Shown one piece after another: positions 47,257 to 56,790 of a stretch of 64,000 nt of DNA. Numbering within the stretch: the first letter of the stretch is position 1; every line of letters begins with the position of its first letter. The translations under genes and the position numbers were made by a program. Location of the stretch: assembly GCA_024696355.1 (NCBI GenBank), contig JAILGV010000166.1:1-64000 (forward strand), read 5' to 3'. Source of the stretch: Solobacterium sp. GTDB lineage: Bacteria > Bacillota_I > Bacilli_A > Erysipelotrichales > Erysipelotrichaceae. The notes under the pieces were generated by a model, which was not told the DNA's origin, made no database searches, and saw only the letters and a list, made by a program, of their open reading frames with translations.

Positions 47257-49452
47257 ATGAAAAAGAAAAAGCGTCTTAAAACAGGGAATCTTCTGATCAT
47301 GTCTGCTGCAGCGGCGGCACTGGTATTTTCCTTATGGCTTTTTCCGGGGAAAGGATCTCCGGAAGAAATACCTGAAGCAGCAGCTGAAACTGCAGTGCCG
47401 TCCCAATCAGCAAACGCGGCTGCCGAAACCGCAGAACCTCAGCCTTCCGCAGACATTCAGGAACCGCTGACTGCAGAATCATACTTTCATGTACCTGTTA
47501 AAACGGAATCATATGCAAAGGCCGGCAGCCTGCAGGAGAAATATGTATATGAAGCAGGCCCGCAGGGCATATATACAATCAGAAATACGGAGCTGCGCAG
47601 GGACTGCACATATAAGATTTCCTTTGCGTCTTCAGCAGACGGGACAGCACTTCTGAATATCAGAGTCTGCAGCAGCCGGACCGGTGAGGTTTATTTTGAA
47701 ACGGATGCGGAGACAGCTTCCGGAACGTCCGTGACTGAAAAAGAGTTTACTGTGTCGGATGACTGTGCGGATGCGGAAGCGGTAATACGGAATATGTCTG
47801 ATTCCGTTTCTGTAATTCTTTCCAATCCGTGCATATCGGCGGAGCGGCCTGAAATTCTGGTCAGGGTTTCCCAGGCGGGATATCTCTCCGGTGATGAAAA
47901 GCGGTGTACTTTCGCTGAAGATCCCGGTGATTTCTTTGACGCGGTCAATGCCGAAACGGGTCAGACGGTATATACAGGCACCATTGCCCAGAGAGGTTTC
48001 AATCCTGATACAGGGGAGTATAACAGTTACGGTGAGTTTACATCCGTGACACAGCCGGGCACATATTATATCCGCACCCAGAACGGGCACGAATCCTATC
48101 CGTTTGAAATTGCAGAGGATCCTTTTGCGGATCTGACGGCAGCGCTTCTGCATGAATTTGTATATCAGAGGTGCGGATGTGACCTGAGTGAGTCCGCGGC
48201 CGGTTCTTATGCACATCCTGCATGTCATTCCGACGAGGCAGTTCTGTATAATACAGACCGCAGATATGATGTCAGCGGCGGCTGGCATGATGCGGCGGAT
48301 TACGGAAGATATATGAAGACCGGAACCAAGGCAGTAAATGATCTTCTGTTTGCATATATGAGGGCACCGTATCTGTTTACGGACAACGACAGTGAACCGA
48401 ATACCGGAAACGGCATTCCGGACATTCTTGACGAAGCAAGATATGAACTGGAGTGGATGCTGAAAATGCAGGAGGACAGCGGTGCCGTTCACATTAAAGT
48501 TGTTACCAGGAGATTTCCGAAAATGTATTATATGCCGAATGACTTCTGGTCCGGCCTGACGCTGATGGCAACCGAAACAATTTCCACGGCGGACTTCGGC
48601 GGAACGATGGCGGCAGCGTCAATTGCCTTCAGGCCCGTCGATGAAGCATTTGCGGATGAATGCCTGAATGCGGCAGTCAGGGCGGAACAGTATCTTTCGG
48701 CGCATCCGGGCATGACGGCTGTCTATAATCCGGCCGGATTTGACTGCGGCCAGTATCTGGATGAGAGTGATCAGGACGGAAGGTTTTATACGGAAACGGC
48801 ACTGTATGCAGCGACCATGGACAGAAATTATCTGTATAAGGCAGAGAGTATTTATAACGGGAATCCCCATGCGGCTGACGGAACAGGATGGAAGGATAAC
48901 GGATTCTACGGAAGCTGGCTGTTTCTGACTTCCGGCGATGCTGCAGATGCGGAGCCGTGGCTTTACGAAAGCCTGGTCAGCCGGCTTTTGTCTGCGGCGG
49001 ACACGTACCTTTATTATGCGCAGTCAACTGCCTATAATGTGGCTGTCAATACATATAAATGGGGCTGCAGCGGCACCGTCTGTGACCGGAGCATTCAGCT
49101 GTGCATGGCATATGATCTGACCGGCAGGCAGGAATACCGTCAGGCTGCCGTGGAACAGCTGAGCTGGATTCTCGGCAGGAATGCCCTGAATAAATCGCTT
49201 GTGACCGGATTCGGTACGGATTACCCGCACGACATTCACTGCCGGCTGACATACAATACGGCAGTTGAACTGAGAGGGACACTGGTTGCCGGTCCGGATG
49301 CATATTACGAAGATCCGGTGATTTCAGCTGTTCCTTACGGAACACCTGCCGCAAAAGTATACTTTGATAACAGCGGTTCCTATTCTACAAATGAATTTGC
49401 AATTTATTATAATTCCGCACTGATCAGCCTTCTGTCGTTCCTGCGGGCATAA
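47257..49452 (+). CDS. glycoside hydrolase family 9 (endoglucanase-like), membrane-anchored or secreted
   Basis: This 731-residue protein has a basic start and a hydrophobic segment (about 12-30) that may be a signal peptide or anchor, then an Ala/Glu/Pro-rich linker. A beta-rich CBM-like part covers about 70-185, an Ig-like CelD-N domain starts near 207 (ILVRVSQAGYLSGDEKRC) and the GH9 barrel begins near 290. Catalytic regions are DVSGGWHDAADYGRY near 338, WILGRNALNKSLVTGFG near 635 and YSTNEFAIYYNSALI near 708, with the acid Glu. GH9 cuts beta-1,4-glucans or chito-oligosaccharides; the substrate here is open. ATG 47257 lacks a ribosome site. Confidence 0.85.
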   Translation: MKKKKRLKTGNLLIMSAAAAALVFSLWLFPGKGSPEEIPEAAAETAVPSQSANAAAETAEPQPSADIQEPLTAESYFHVPVKTESYAKAGSLQEKYVYEAGPQGIYTIRNTELRRDCTYKISFASSADGTALLNIRVCSSRTGEVYFETDAETASGTSVTEKEFTVSDDCADAEAVIRNMSDSVSVILSNPCISAERPEILVRVSQAGYLSGDEKRCTFAEDPGDFFDAVNAETGQTVYTGTIAQRGFNPDTGEYNSYGEFTSVTQPGTYYIRTQNGHESYPFEIAEDPFADLTAALLHEFVYQRCGCDLSESAAGSYAHPACHSDEAVLYNTDRRYDVSGGWHDAADYGRYMKTGTKAVNDLLFAYMRAPYLFTDNDSEPNTGNGIPDILDEARYELEWMLKMQEDSGAVHIKVVTRRFPKMYYMPNDFWSGLTLMATETISTADFGGTMAAASIAFRPVDEAFADECLNAAVRAEQYLSAHPGMTAVYNPAGFDCGQYLDESDQDGRFYTETALYAATMDRNYLYKAESIYNGNPHAADGTGWKDNGFYGSWLFLTSGDAADAEPWLYESLVSRLLSAADTYLYYAQSTAYNVAVNTYKWGCSGTVCDRSIQLCMAYDLTGRQEYRQAAVEQLSWILGRNALNKSLVTGFGTDYPHDIHCRLTYNTAVELRGTLVAGPDAYYEDPVISAVPYGTPAAKVYFDNSGSYSTNEFAIYYNSALISLLSFLRA

Positions 49453-49514
49453 CAGAAACAGCAGGCATGTATGCACCGGCATATGCAGGACGCAGCCGGA
49501 ATGAAAGGGAAGTT

Positions 49515-50045
49515 ATGAATACTGAAGAAATCAGTCTGGTAAAATGGCCTGCGGAAAGCAGGACTGCGCTGGATGAACTGTATGCCGCCGCAGATCAGTC
49601 AGAATGCCTCGTGCAGATGGCACTGCCGCTGGATCCTGAGCGAACCAGATCCTACCGGAGAAATATACTGCGCTCAAGAACAGAGGAGGGCCTGCGGTTT
49701 CTTTGCTGTGCGGTTATGCTTGACGGGAAAATTGCCGGCAAAATCGAGGCAACTGCCCACAGTGAGGAAGAAGCGGAAATTGACATTATTCTGAGAAAGG
49801 ACTGCACAGGCAGGGGCATCGGCAGAAAAGCTGTTGCGGCATTTCATGAGATGCTGAAGGAAAAGCACTTCGCTTCTTCGGTCAGGGCATATGTTTCTGC
49901 CGGAAATGAAGCATGCATCCGTCTTCTTGAGCGGTCGGGATATACAAGAGGACGCAGATTTACTGCGGATGTTCTGATTCCCGGAGCAGGAAGCTATGTG
50001 ATCCGTGAAGTCAGCGGATACGAGTATGTTTTCAGTCTGATCTGA
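49515..50045 (+). CDS. GNAT-family N-acetyltransferase
   Basis: This 176-residue protein has the GNAT acetyl-CoA loop as LRKDCTGRGIGRKAVAAFHEML near 94-115, then VRAYVSAGNEACIRLLERSGYTRGRRF near 124-150. The acceptor is unknown. ATG 49515 is preferred, with AAAGGGAAG upstream; the frame is open to 49467. It lies 62 bp after the GH9 gene with no terminator between them, so they may be co-transcribed. Confidence 0.82.
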   Translation: MNTEEISLVKWPAESRTALDELYAAADQSECLVQMALPLDPERTRSYRRNILRSRTEEGLRFLCCAVMLDGKIAGKIEATAHSEEEAEIDIILRKDCTGRGIGRKAVAAFHEMLKEKHFASSVRAYVSAGNEACIRLLERSGYTRGRRFTADVLIPGAGSYVIREVSGYEYVFSLI

Positions 50046-50075
50046 CTGTAAAATACACATCGCTTGCGGCATATG

Positions 50076-50112
50076 AATCCGTCTGTACAGCGGTCATGAC
50101 AGACGGATTTTT
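50076..50112 (+). terminator. intrinsic terminator after the GNAT gene
   Basis: Eleven-bp stem AATCCGTCTGT/ACAGACGGATT with a 12-nt loop and a T-run. Confidence 0.9.
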
Positions 50113-50260
50113 CAGTTCTTTTTATGCGGCAAAGTGATAAAATTTACATGTGCGGCAATGCAGAATTCCGGATCATACCGATCAGAATATCAGACTTTTT
50201 TTCGTTATGCAGCATCCGGCATTCTTGATGTGCATGCAATGCTCGTTGGGAGGATAAATC

Positions 50261-51196
50261 ATGAGCAGCTTCAAAGATCTCAGAATCGTGGACAATTTTT
50301 ATCAGACTTCTCTTTTTTTCCCGATGCCTGTCGTGCTGATCGGCACACTGACAGATGACGGAAAGACGACTTTCGGACCGTATTCTCTTCTGGCTCCGTT
50401 TTATGTGGCCGGAAAAGACTTTTATGCAATGATGCTGGAATGCAGAAACAGTTCAAATACTGCGAGAAATCTGCTGAAGCATAAGAAATGCACTGTGAAC
50501 TTTCTGCCGGATGACAGAAAGTATTTCAGGGAAACGGTGAGGCTCGGATGGCCGGGCGACAGTCCCGAAGAGAAAATGAAAGATTTTAAATTAACACTGG
50601 AAGACGGACTGCGGAAGGAGGAAGATCCGGAAGGTGCTTATCCGCAGGTAATCCGGGAGGCATTCCAGGTTATGGAATGTACATGGGCTGACTGGCTGGA
50701 CGGTGCGGAAAATGACAGGCCTCTTGAAGACGGTGAGGATCATTATAATCTTGATCATTATCATGATTTCAACGGAATCACGACACCTTACGGGGCTCAT
50801 TTCGTTCTGAAGATTGACAGGATTCTGATGAAGGAAAAATACTACAGCACGATTGTAAACGGCGTGAAAGCATCAGGATTTCCGCGCATACCGGTTGATT
50901 ACGGATACAGAGATTCAAAAAACTTCTGGTATACGAAACACAGAAGACCGATACCGGAACTTCTGCCGATGAGAGAAACAACGGTGCAGTCTGTACGCTA
51001 TGCGGCCGACCGGCTTCAGAGCGAGGTTCAGTTTACGGATGATGCTCTGGCTATGCTGGTCAAAGTTCCGCGGATTTTTCTGCCGACAGTGCTGAAAGGA
51101 TGCGTGAAATGGGCGGAGGAAAACAATGTCAGTGTGATCACGGAGAAAGAAATGAAGATCATAAATGACAAGCGCTCCAGGGAAAAAAAGAAATGA
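50261..51196 (+). CDS. flavin reductase-like protein with C-terminal PCP_red-like domain
   Basis: This 311-residue protein has two parts. Residues 1 to about 225 form an FMN-binding split-barrel of the flavin-reductase type (FFPMPVVLIGTLTDDGKTTFGPYSLLAPFYV, then LECRNSSNTARNLLKHKKCTVNFL). Residues about 245-300 (SVQFTDDALAMLVKVPRIFLPTVLKGCVKWAEENNVSVITEKEM, region) look like the PCP_red domain, a small module found with Fe-S or chlorophyll-reductase-like proteins. I do not recall this pairing as standard. The gene is monocistronic with GGGAGGA upstream. The 215 bp before it hold only the terminator and an AT-rich promoter-like TAAAAT near 50138. Confidence 0.65.
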   Translation: MSSFKDLRIVDNFYQTSLFFPMPVVLIGTLTDDGKTTFGPYSLLAPFYVAGKDFYAMMLECRNSSNTARNLLKHKKCTVNFLPDDRKYFRETVRLGWPGDSPEEKMKDFKLTLEDGLRKEEDPEGAYPQVIREAFQVMECTWADWLDGAENDRPLEDGEDHYNLDHYHDFNGITTPYGAHFVLKIDRILMKEKYYSTIVNGVKASGFPRIPVDYGYRDSKNFWYTKHRRPIPELLPMRETTVQSVRYAADRLQSEVQFTDDALAMLVKVPRIFLPTVLKGCVKWAEENNVSVITEKEMKIINDKRSREKKK

Positions 51197-51202
51197 CAGC
51201 AG

Positions 51203-51236
51203 GGACACGGCGGGAAAACCGCGTCTCTTTTTTTAT
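51203..51236 (+). terminator. intrinsic terminator after the flavin-reductase-like gene
   Basis: GGGACACGG/CCGCGTCTC stem with one mismatch, followed by seven T. Confidence 0.8.
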
Positions 51237-51290
51237 GTTTGGACCCGGTATTCCCGGGTGAAGAATGTCACTGCGTCCCATGCTGAGATA

Positions 51291-51299
51291 TGGTAAGAT
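51291..51299 (+). promoter_or_regulatory. extended -10 promoter of the GH32 gene
   Basis: TG-G-TAAGAT, start near 51306. An inverted repeat ACCCGG-N5-CCGGGT lies 30-50 bp upstream (51243-51259) and could bind a regulator. Confidence 0.5.
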
Positions 51300-51345
51300 G
51301 ATGACAGAGGTTATCATTAAAAAATAATTAAAAAGGAGTCTGACT

Positions 51346-52806
51346 ATGAGACAATTCACACGCGATGAACGTTACCGGGTGCTGAAGAGCGCAGATGAGA
51401 TCAGGGATCTGTATGAAAAAATCAAAGATTCCGAATACCGGCAGGAATATCATATTCAGCCGGTTACCGGACTTTCTTCTGATCCCAACGGCTTCGTGAA
51501 ACATGGTGATACATGGCATCTGTTCTACCAGTGGACGCCCTGGGGCGCTGTTCACGGATTAAAGTACTGGTATCATGTAACTTCCGAAGATCTGGTGCAC
51601 TGGAAAAATGAGGGAATCGGACTGGCTGCAGATACTGAATATGACAACAAAGGAGTGCATTCAGGATCCGCATATTCAGCGGACGATGAGCTGTATCTGT
51701 TTTATACCGGCAACCACAGGGATGAAAACTGGGTGAGGACCCCTTATACGTGCGCGGCTGAACTGAGGAGTGACGGAACCGCGGCAAAGCTCAGTAAACC
51801 TTTATTCGGACCGCATCCGGATTATACGGAGCATCAGCGGGATCCCAAGATCTTCTGGTCTCAGGAAAAGAATAAGTTCTATATTTTTATCGGTGCCCAG
51901 AATAAGGAACTGCAGGGGAAAATCCTGGTATACAGCAGCGACAGGCTGCTGGAAGGATGGAAGTTCGAAGGAGAACTGAAGGTTCCCGGATATGAGGCAT
52001 TCGGCGGAATGTGGGAGTGTCCCTCCATTGAGCATATCTGCGGAAAAGACCTCCTGATTTTCTCTCCGCAGTACATGAAATATCCGGGCAGAGGGGAAAG
52101 CACGAATCATAACGGCTATATGGTCGGGCGGATGGACTTTGATACGCTGACATTCACCCCGGAAAGAGAGTTTACACTGCTGGATTACGGTTTTGATTTT
52201 TACGCTGCACAGTGTGCATCCGGCGTAAATGCTGAAGATCATGCCGTGCTGATCGCATGGATCGGTCTGCCGGACAATCATTATCCGACGGAAGAGGAAG
52301 ACTGGGAAGGCTCCCAGAGTATGTGCCGCATTATTACGATCGATGAAAACAACCGCCTGATACAAAGACCGGCGGAAGCTCTGAAGAGTCTGCGCATCAG
52401 CTCAGGAAAGGCAGACGGAACGCTTCCGCATGCCTGTGAACTTGACATAGATGTCAGTGACGGGGATTTTGATCTGAACCTGTTTACAAAAGAAGACGGA
52501 AGCGGCGGACTGCGGATGCACTATAATTCAGCGGAACTGTGCTTCACCGTTGACAAATCTCCGCTTGACATGCGCTTCAACGAAAAGGTATTTGAGCAGG
52601 CGTATCTTCCGGTGTTCACACCGCTCAGAAAGCTTGAAGTATTTATTGACCGCAGTTCCGTTGAGATCTTCTGCAACGGGGGAGAATCAACATTTACTGC
52701 CCATGTTTTCCCGACAGAAAGAGAGCACTTCTATACCGTCAGCGACGGCGCGGAAGTGACGGTATATGAACTGAAGAAAGCAGTTACGGATGAGTTTAAG
52801 GTCTGA
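51346..52806 (+). CDS. glycoside hydrolase family 32 (sucrose-6-phosphate hydrolase/fructosidase)
   Basis: This 486-residue cytosolic enzyme should cut terminal beta-fructosides. It has the nucleophile Asp in GLSSDPNGFV near residue 45 (where WMNDPNG is usual), then HSGSA, HQRDPKIFW (transition-state Asp) and the acid/base Glu in WECPSIEH near 223. A beta-sandwich C-terminal domain covers about 345-480. No signal peptide is present, so the substrate is probably imported sucrose, sucrose-6-phosphate or a short fructan. No sucrose PTS is adjacent. AAAGGAG lies upstream; the next gene starts one base after its stop. Confidence 0.9.
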   Translation: MRQFTRDERYRVLKSADEIRDLYEKIKDSEYRQEYHIQPVTGLSSDPNGFVKHGDTWHLFYQWTPWGAVHGLKYWYHVTSEDLVHWKNEGIGLAADTEYDNKGVHSGSAYSADDELYLFYTGNHRDENWVRTPYTCAAELRSDGTAAKLSKPLFGPHPDYTEHQRDPKIFWSQEKNKFYIFIGAQNKELQGKILVYSSDRLLEGWKFEGELKVPGYEAFGGMWECPSIEHICGKDLLIFSPQYMKYPGRGESTNHNGYMVGRMDFDTLTFTPEREFTLLDYGFDFYAAQCASGVNAEDHAVLIAWIGLPDNHYPTEEEDWEGSQSMCRIITIDENNRLIQRPAEALKSLRISSGKADGTLPHACELDIDVSDGDFDLNLFTKEDGSGGLRMHYNSAELCFTVDKSPLDMRFNEKVFEQAYLPVFTPLRKLEVFIDRSSVEIFCNGGESTFTAHVFPTEREHFYTVSDGAEVTVYELKKAVTDEFKV

Positions 52807-52807
52807 T

Positions 52808-53161
52808 ATGTATACATTTGTATGTTATGAAAAATGCGGCACATGCCGCAAAGCGGAAAAATGGCTGAGGGAAAATAATATCCCTTATGCAAAGCGCCCG
52901 ATCAGGGAGGAAAATCCGAACCGTGAGGAACTGAAAAAATGGAATGCACTGTCCGGTACGGAGCCGAAGAAGTTCTTTAACACATCAGGACAGCTTTACC
53001 GTTCGATGAATATCAAAGACAGGCTGAAATCCATGAGTGATGACGAAATATTCGGGCTGCTTTCGACAGACGGAATGCTGGTGAAGCGTCCGCTCCTTGT
53101 GGCTGATGATTTTGTGCTTGCCGGATTCAAGGAAGAGGAGTGGAAAAACAAGCTTCTCTGA
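52808..53161 (+). CDS. ArsC/Spx family thioredoxin-fold protein
   Basis: This 117-residue protein has the redox motif CGTC (about residues 10-13 in YEKCGTCRKAEKWLRENN), KKFFNTSGQLYRSMNIKDRL near 58-77 and the late KRPLLVADDFVLAGFKEEEW, matching the ArsC/Spx/MgsR group. It may act as a Spx-like regulator of RNA polymerase or a reductase; the CxxC keeps the redox switch of Spx and MgsR. Its start, one base after the GH32 stop, has TAAGG within the GH32 end, so the two are one transcript. Confidence 0.82.
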   Translation: MYTFVCYEKCGTCRKAEKWLRENNIPYAKRPIREENPNREELKKWNALSGTEPKKFFNTSGQLYRSMNIKDRLKSMSDDEIFGLLSTDGMLVKRPLLVADDFVLAGFKEEEWKNKLL

Positions 53162-53170
53162 ACATCATAT

Positions 53171-53194
53171 AAAACACTCTCCGGAGTGTTTTTC
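53171..53194 (+). terminator. intrinsic terminator after the ArsC/Spx-like gene
   Basis: AAACACTC/GAGTGTTT stem with a TCCG loop, followed by T. Confidence 0.88.
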
Positions 53195-53244
53195 TGACTG
53201 TGCGTGCAGAAAGCTGATTTACGGGATATCGGAAGTGATCATCG

Positions 53245-53250
53245 TATAAT
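53245..53250 (+). promoter_or_regulatory. -10 box of the GH36-GH28 operon
   Basis: Consensus TATAAT with the start near 53257. No good -35 or operator repeat is seen. Confidence 0.55.
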
Positions 53251-53286
53251 GATTCTGCGGGGATGAATAAGGGAAAAGGAGTGCAT

Positions 53287-55410
53287 ATGACAGATAAAAT
53301 CAGAATCAGTGCATATTACAACGGGATTTATACAGACGGAAGCGACGGATCTTTGAAAATCAGGTATGCTGCGGAAGCCTGCGGTGAGAATTTCTGTGAA
53401 TATCATGCGGAAGTGACAAACTGTACGGATTCTGATCTGTATCTGGAAAAAGTCTGCCTGCTGGATGTGATGTCTCCGGCTGAACTCGGCATCGGTGAAG
53501 GTCCTTATACGGTTTTCAGGAGCGGCAGGCATAAAAATGACATGCCGGGTGAGTTTGTCACCGGATGCAGGGATGAGCGGCTCAATGATGTTTCCTCGGT
53601 TATGGCGGAAACCGGGGGAAGCCTGGAATCGGGAAGCGGGAAAAGCGCCGTCAGTGATCATCTGACACTGCTGAAGGATGCAGAGGGAAAAGTACTGGCG
53701 CTGGAATTTATCACCGGCCGCGACCAGCTGTTTCAGACGGTGATCGAGCTTGATGATGACGGCAGCATCAAACGCATAAAGGCAGAAACAATATTCAGGA
53801 TTTTCATAAAGCCCGGGCAGACCGTACGCACGGAAACACTGCGGACGGCGGTAACGGCGGATCCTGAGGAGGAAATTCTTTCTTTTGCACGGCGGAAAGC
53901 CGCCCTTTACGGAAGCCGCTGTCAAAGGCATCCGGCAGTCTTCTGCACATGGTATTATTACGGACTGACTGTATCTTATGAAGATGTCTGCACATGTCTC
54001 AATATCATCCGTGACCGCAGGCTCCCGTATGACGTATTCCAGGTAGACGAAGGCTGGGAGGTTACGCTCGGAGAGTATGTTCCCAACAGCAGATTCCCGC
54101 TGTCAATGAAGGAGCTGGCCGATCAGATCAGAAATGCCGGCTATACTCCGGGACTGTGGTCCAGCCCGTTTGTGGCCCATGAAACTGCCGGAATCTGGAA
54201 AAAACATCCGGAATGGATTTTGAGGGACAGATCTGGAGAGCCCTGTCTGTTTCCGATGAATGACACGGTTTATTACGTATTCGATATCACGAATCAGGAA
54301 ACATACCGGTATTTTACAGAACTGTATCAGATGTTTACGGATGAATGGGGCTACAGCTATCACAAGCTGGATTTCACCAGAGCGGCAGTGATTTTTGAGG
54401 ATGCTGATTTCCATGATAAAACGGTCACACTGGCTCAGGCGTATTACCGGGCTGTCAGTGCCGTGCGCAGGGGAATGGGGGAAGAATCATTCTTTCTGAT
54501 GTGCGGCGGCCTGTATGACCCGGTTATCGGTCTGGTGGACGGGCAGCGCACCGGCTCCGATGTGCTGGCAATGTGGAGTTCTTCCGTCAATCAGGGCGGA
54601 AAGACGGCACCGTATACCATCAGACAGAGCATTCAGCGCTTCTATATGAATGAGTGGTGGGCGAATGATCCGGATGCTCTGATGATCCGCAGAAATCATG
54701 TGATGGAGAGGAATCTGCGGCTGACATACGGTCTTCTGAATGATGATGAAATCAGGACAAGTCTGATCAATCAGTTTGCGGCCGGGGGCATTATGTGCCA
54801 GACAGAACCGATGGACAGGATTACGGATGACCGTCTGCTTGAAATAAGACACATTCTTCCGGTGACCGAGGTTAAGGCGCGCCCGCTGGATCTGATGGCA
54901 GGGAAACGCTTCCCCGAAGCAGTTGACGTATATGTCGGAAAGACCGGCGTTCACTGCATCTGTCTGATCAACTGGTCGGATACCGATCCGCTTCAGGTCA
55001 GACTCGATCTGTCAAAGCTCAGTCTTCCGGAAGGTGAATATGCGGTCTGCGATTTTTACGGAAAGAAATACTGCCTCGGGGTAAAGTCGGACGGTATTGC
55101 GGAACTGGGGATGATCAGCCCTCACGGGGCAACTGTCATCAAAGTTGAGCGCATGGCGGACAGGCCGGTTATCACGGCTTCCGACAGTCATTATTCGATG
55201 GGTGCGGAATGCACTGTGCTGGACGTTGACGAAGGAATTCTGAGAATCAAAAAGAAGCGTATTCTGCCGGTTGCAGACAGATACACGGTCTGGCTGCCGG
55301 GTGAGTGGCATCTGAACGGAAAAAAGACGGTTGAGGCAGTTATCGAGGCTGATCAGTCTGAGTTTGAACTGCGGCTGGAAACCGGCTCCGGCATAGATGC
55401 ATCATACTGA
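53287..55410 (+). CDS. glycoside hydrolase family 36-like (alpha-galactosidase type)
   Basis: This 707-residue protein has the melibiase/GH36 form: a beta-sandwich N-terminus (about 1-215), a TIM barrel with FCTWYYYGLTVSYEDV, DVFQVDEGWE near 255, YSYHKLDFTRAAV (nucleophile Asp in KLD) near 362 and GQRTGSDVLAMW (acid/base Asp) near 425, then a C-terminal beta domain. No signal peptide is seen, so it should act inside the cell on alpha-galactosides. The start at 53287 is set by AAAAGGAG; an in-frame ATG at 53263 has no ribosome site. GH28 follows after 16 bp. Confidence 0.85.
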   Translation: MTDKIRISAYYNGIYTDGSDGSLKIRYAAEACGENFCEYHAEVTNCTDSDLYLEKVCLLDVMSPAELGIGEGPYTVFRSGRHKNDMPGEFVTGCRDERLNDVSSVMAETGGSLESGSGKSAVSDHLTLLKDAEGKVLALEFITGRDQLFQTVIELDDDGSIKRIKAETIFRIFIKPGQTVRTETLRTAVTADPEEEILSFARRKAALYGSRCQRHPAVFCTWYYYGLTVSYEDVCTCLNIIRDRRLPYDVFQVDEGWEVTLGEYVPNSRFPLSMKELADQIRNAGYTPGLWSSPFVAHETAGIWKKHPEWILRDRSGEPCLFPMNDTVYYVFDITNQETYRYFTELYQMFTDEWGYSYHKLDFTRAAVIFEDADFHDKTVTLAQAYYRAVSAVRRGMGEESFFLMCGGLYDPVIGLVDGQRTGSDVLAMWSSSVNQGGKTAPYTIRQSIQRFYMNEWWANDPDALMIRRNHVMERNLRLTYGLLNDDEIRTSLINQFAAGGIMCQTEPMDRITDDRLLEIRHILPVTEVKARPLDLMAGKRFPEAVDVYVGKTGVHCICLINWSDTDPLQVRLDLSKLSLPEGEYAVCDFYGKKYCLGVKSDGIAELGMISPHGATVIKVERMADRPVITASDSHYSMGAECTVLDVDEGILRIKKKRILPVADRYTVWLPGEWHLNGKKTVEAVIEADQSEFELRLETGSGIDASY

Positions 55411-55426
55411 AATCGGAGGGAAAATC

Positions 55427-56755
55427 ATGTTTCGTGAATTCAAGGTTAATCTTCCGGAGATCTCCCGGAATGAATATGACATCCGCGGCTTCGGTGCCGT
55501 TCCGGGAGGAAAGGTCTCAAATACAAATGCTTTCAGGGAAGCCATTCAGGCGGCATCGGCTGCCGGCGGACGGGTTACAGTCCCAAACGGAATCTGGCTG
55601 ACAGGTCCGATCAGACTTCTTTCCGGTGTTGAACTTCATCTTGCGGATAATGCACTGATTGTTTTCAGCAAAAACAGGGAGGAGTATCCGCTCCGGGTCA
55701 CTGATTACGAAGGAATCCGGAGGATCCGGGCTGTTTCTCCGATAACGGCGGAAAATGCCGAAAATATTGCAATTACGGGAAGCGGGACAATCAACGGAAG
55801 CGGTCATCTCTGGCGGCCGGTAAAGCAGTTCAAACTGACGGAACGGCAGTGGAACAGGATCACGGGCGGTCCCGGCAGAGTGATTGACAGCAGTGAAGGA
55901 GGCATCTGGGTTCCGACGGAAACAATTTATCAGGCCCGCTATGCAGGGGAGGTATTCCCTGACAGCTGTGACTCTGAAGAGGAGGCACTTGCAAAAGCCG
56001 CACCGTATTATGATTTTTACCGGCCGGTTCTGCTGAGCCTGCGCTTCTGCAGAAAAGTGCTGATTGAAGATGTTCATCTGCAGAATTCGCCTGCATGGAG
56101 TATTCATCCGTATTTCTGCGAAGATCTGACACTGCGCGGCATCAGTGTAAACAATCCTTATTATGCACAGAACGGGGACGGTATTGATATTGATTCCTGT
56201 GACCGTGTGCATATGCATCACTGCAGCTTCCAGACCGGGGATGACGGCATCTGTCTGAAAGCCGGAAAAGACAGGGAGGCCAGAAAACTGAAAAAGCCAT
56301 GTGAAAACATTCTGATCCATGACTGCATGGTGGGAAGAAGCTTCGGCGGTTTTGTAATCGGAAGCGAAATGTCGCGCGGTATCCGGAACGTACTGATCCG
56401 TGACTGCACTTTTATCGATTCCGATACGGGAATCCGTTTTAAAAGTGCAATGGGACGCGGCGGAACAGTCGAGGATATTTACATGAGGGATATTCTGATG
56501 GTGAATATTCAGAATGAGACAGTCAGGATTTCAATGGATTACGTGCACAATCAGATGGATTACCATGATCCTGTTGTTCAGAGCGATGACCCCGAGGATA
56601 TTCCCGAGTTCAGAAATCTGTATTTTGAACGCTGCATCTGTCCGGATCAGAATGCGCATGTAATTATCACGCCGCTTGACGGGTATCCTGATTCCGTACA
56701 TGATGTATTCTTTACCGGCTGTGTTCTCGGACAGACAGAAAAAAAGGCTGAATGA
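55427..56755 (+). CDS. glycoside hydrolase family 28 (polygalacturonase-like), cytosolic
   Basis: This 442-residue right-handed beta-helix protein begins with DIRGFGAVPGGKVSNTNAFREAI and has the GH28 active-site run AQNGDGIDIDSCDRV (Asp near 251 and 253), FQTGDDGICLKAG (GDD near 272) and FVIGSEMS. The usual GHG is SFGG here, while RFKSAMGRGG retains the Arg-Lys element. No signal peptide is present, so it should shorten imported oligogalacturonides or related acidic oligosaccharides. GGAGGG lies upstream. It sits 16 bp after the GH36 gene and converges with the regulator gene; no clear terminator lies in the 35-bp gap. Confidence 0.87.
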   Translation: MFREFKVNLPEISRNEYDIRGFGAVPGGKVSNTNAFREAIQAASAAGGRVTVPNGIWLTGPIRLLSGVELHLADNALIVFSKNREEYPLRVTDYEGIRRIRAVSPITAENAENIAITGSGTINGSGHLWRPVKQFKLTERQWNRITGGPGRVIDSSEGGIWVPTETIYQARYAGEVFPDSCDSEEEALAKAAPYYDFYRPVLLSLRFCRKVLIEDVHLQNSPAWSIHPYFCEDLTLRGISVNNPYYAQNGDGIDIDSCDRVHMHHCSFQTGDDGICLKAGKDREARKLKKPCENILIHDCMVGRSFGGFVIGSEMSRGIRNVLIRDCTFIDSDTGIRFKSAMGRGGTVEDIYMRDILMVNIQNETVRISMDYVHNQMDYHDPVVQSDDPEDIPEFRNLYFERCICPDQNAHVIITPLDGYPDSVHDVFFTGCVLGQTEKKAE

Positions 56756-56790
56756 GCCGCATCCGGTCCTGTTCTGCCTTTGCTGGTGTT

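Noticed and set aside
50134-50358. Small 74-codon frame before and inside the flavin-reductase-like gene
   Set aside because: It overlaps the larger gene, lacks a ribosome site and has no similarity to known small proteins.
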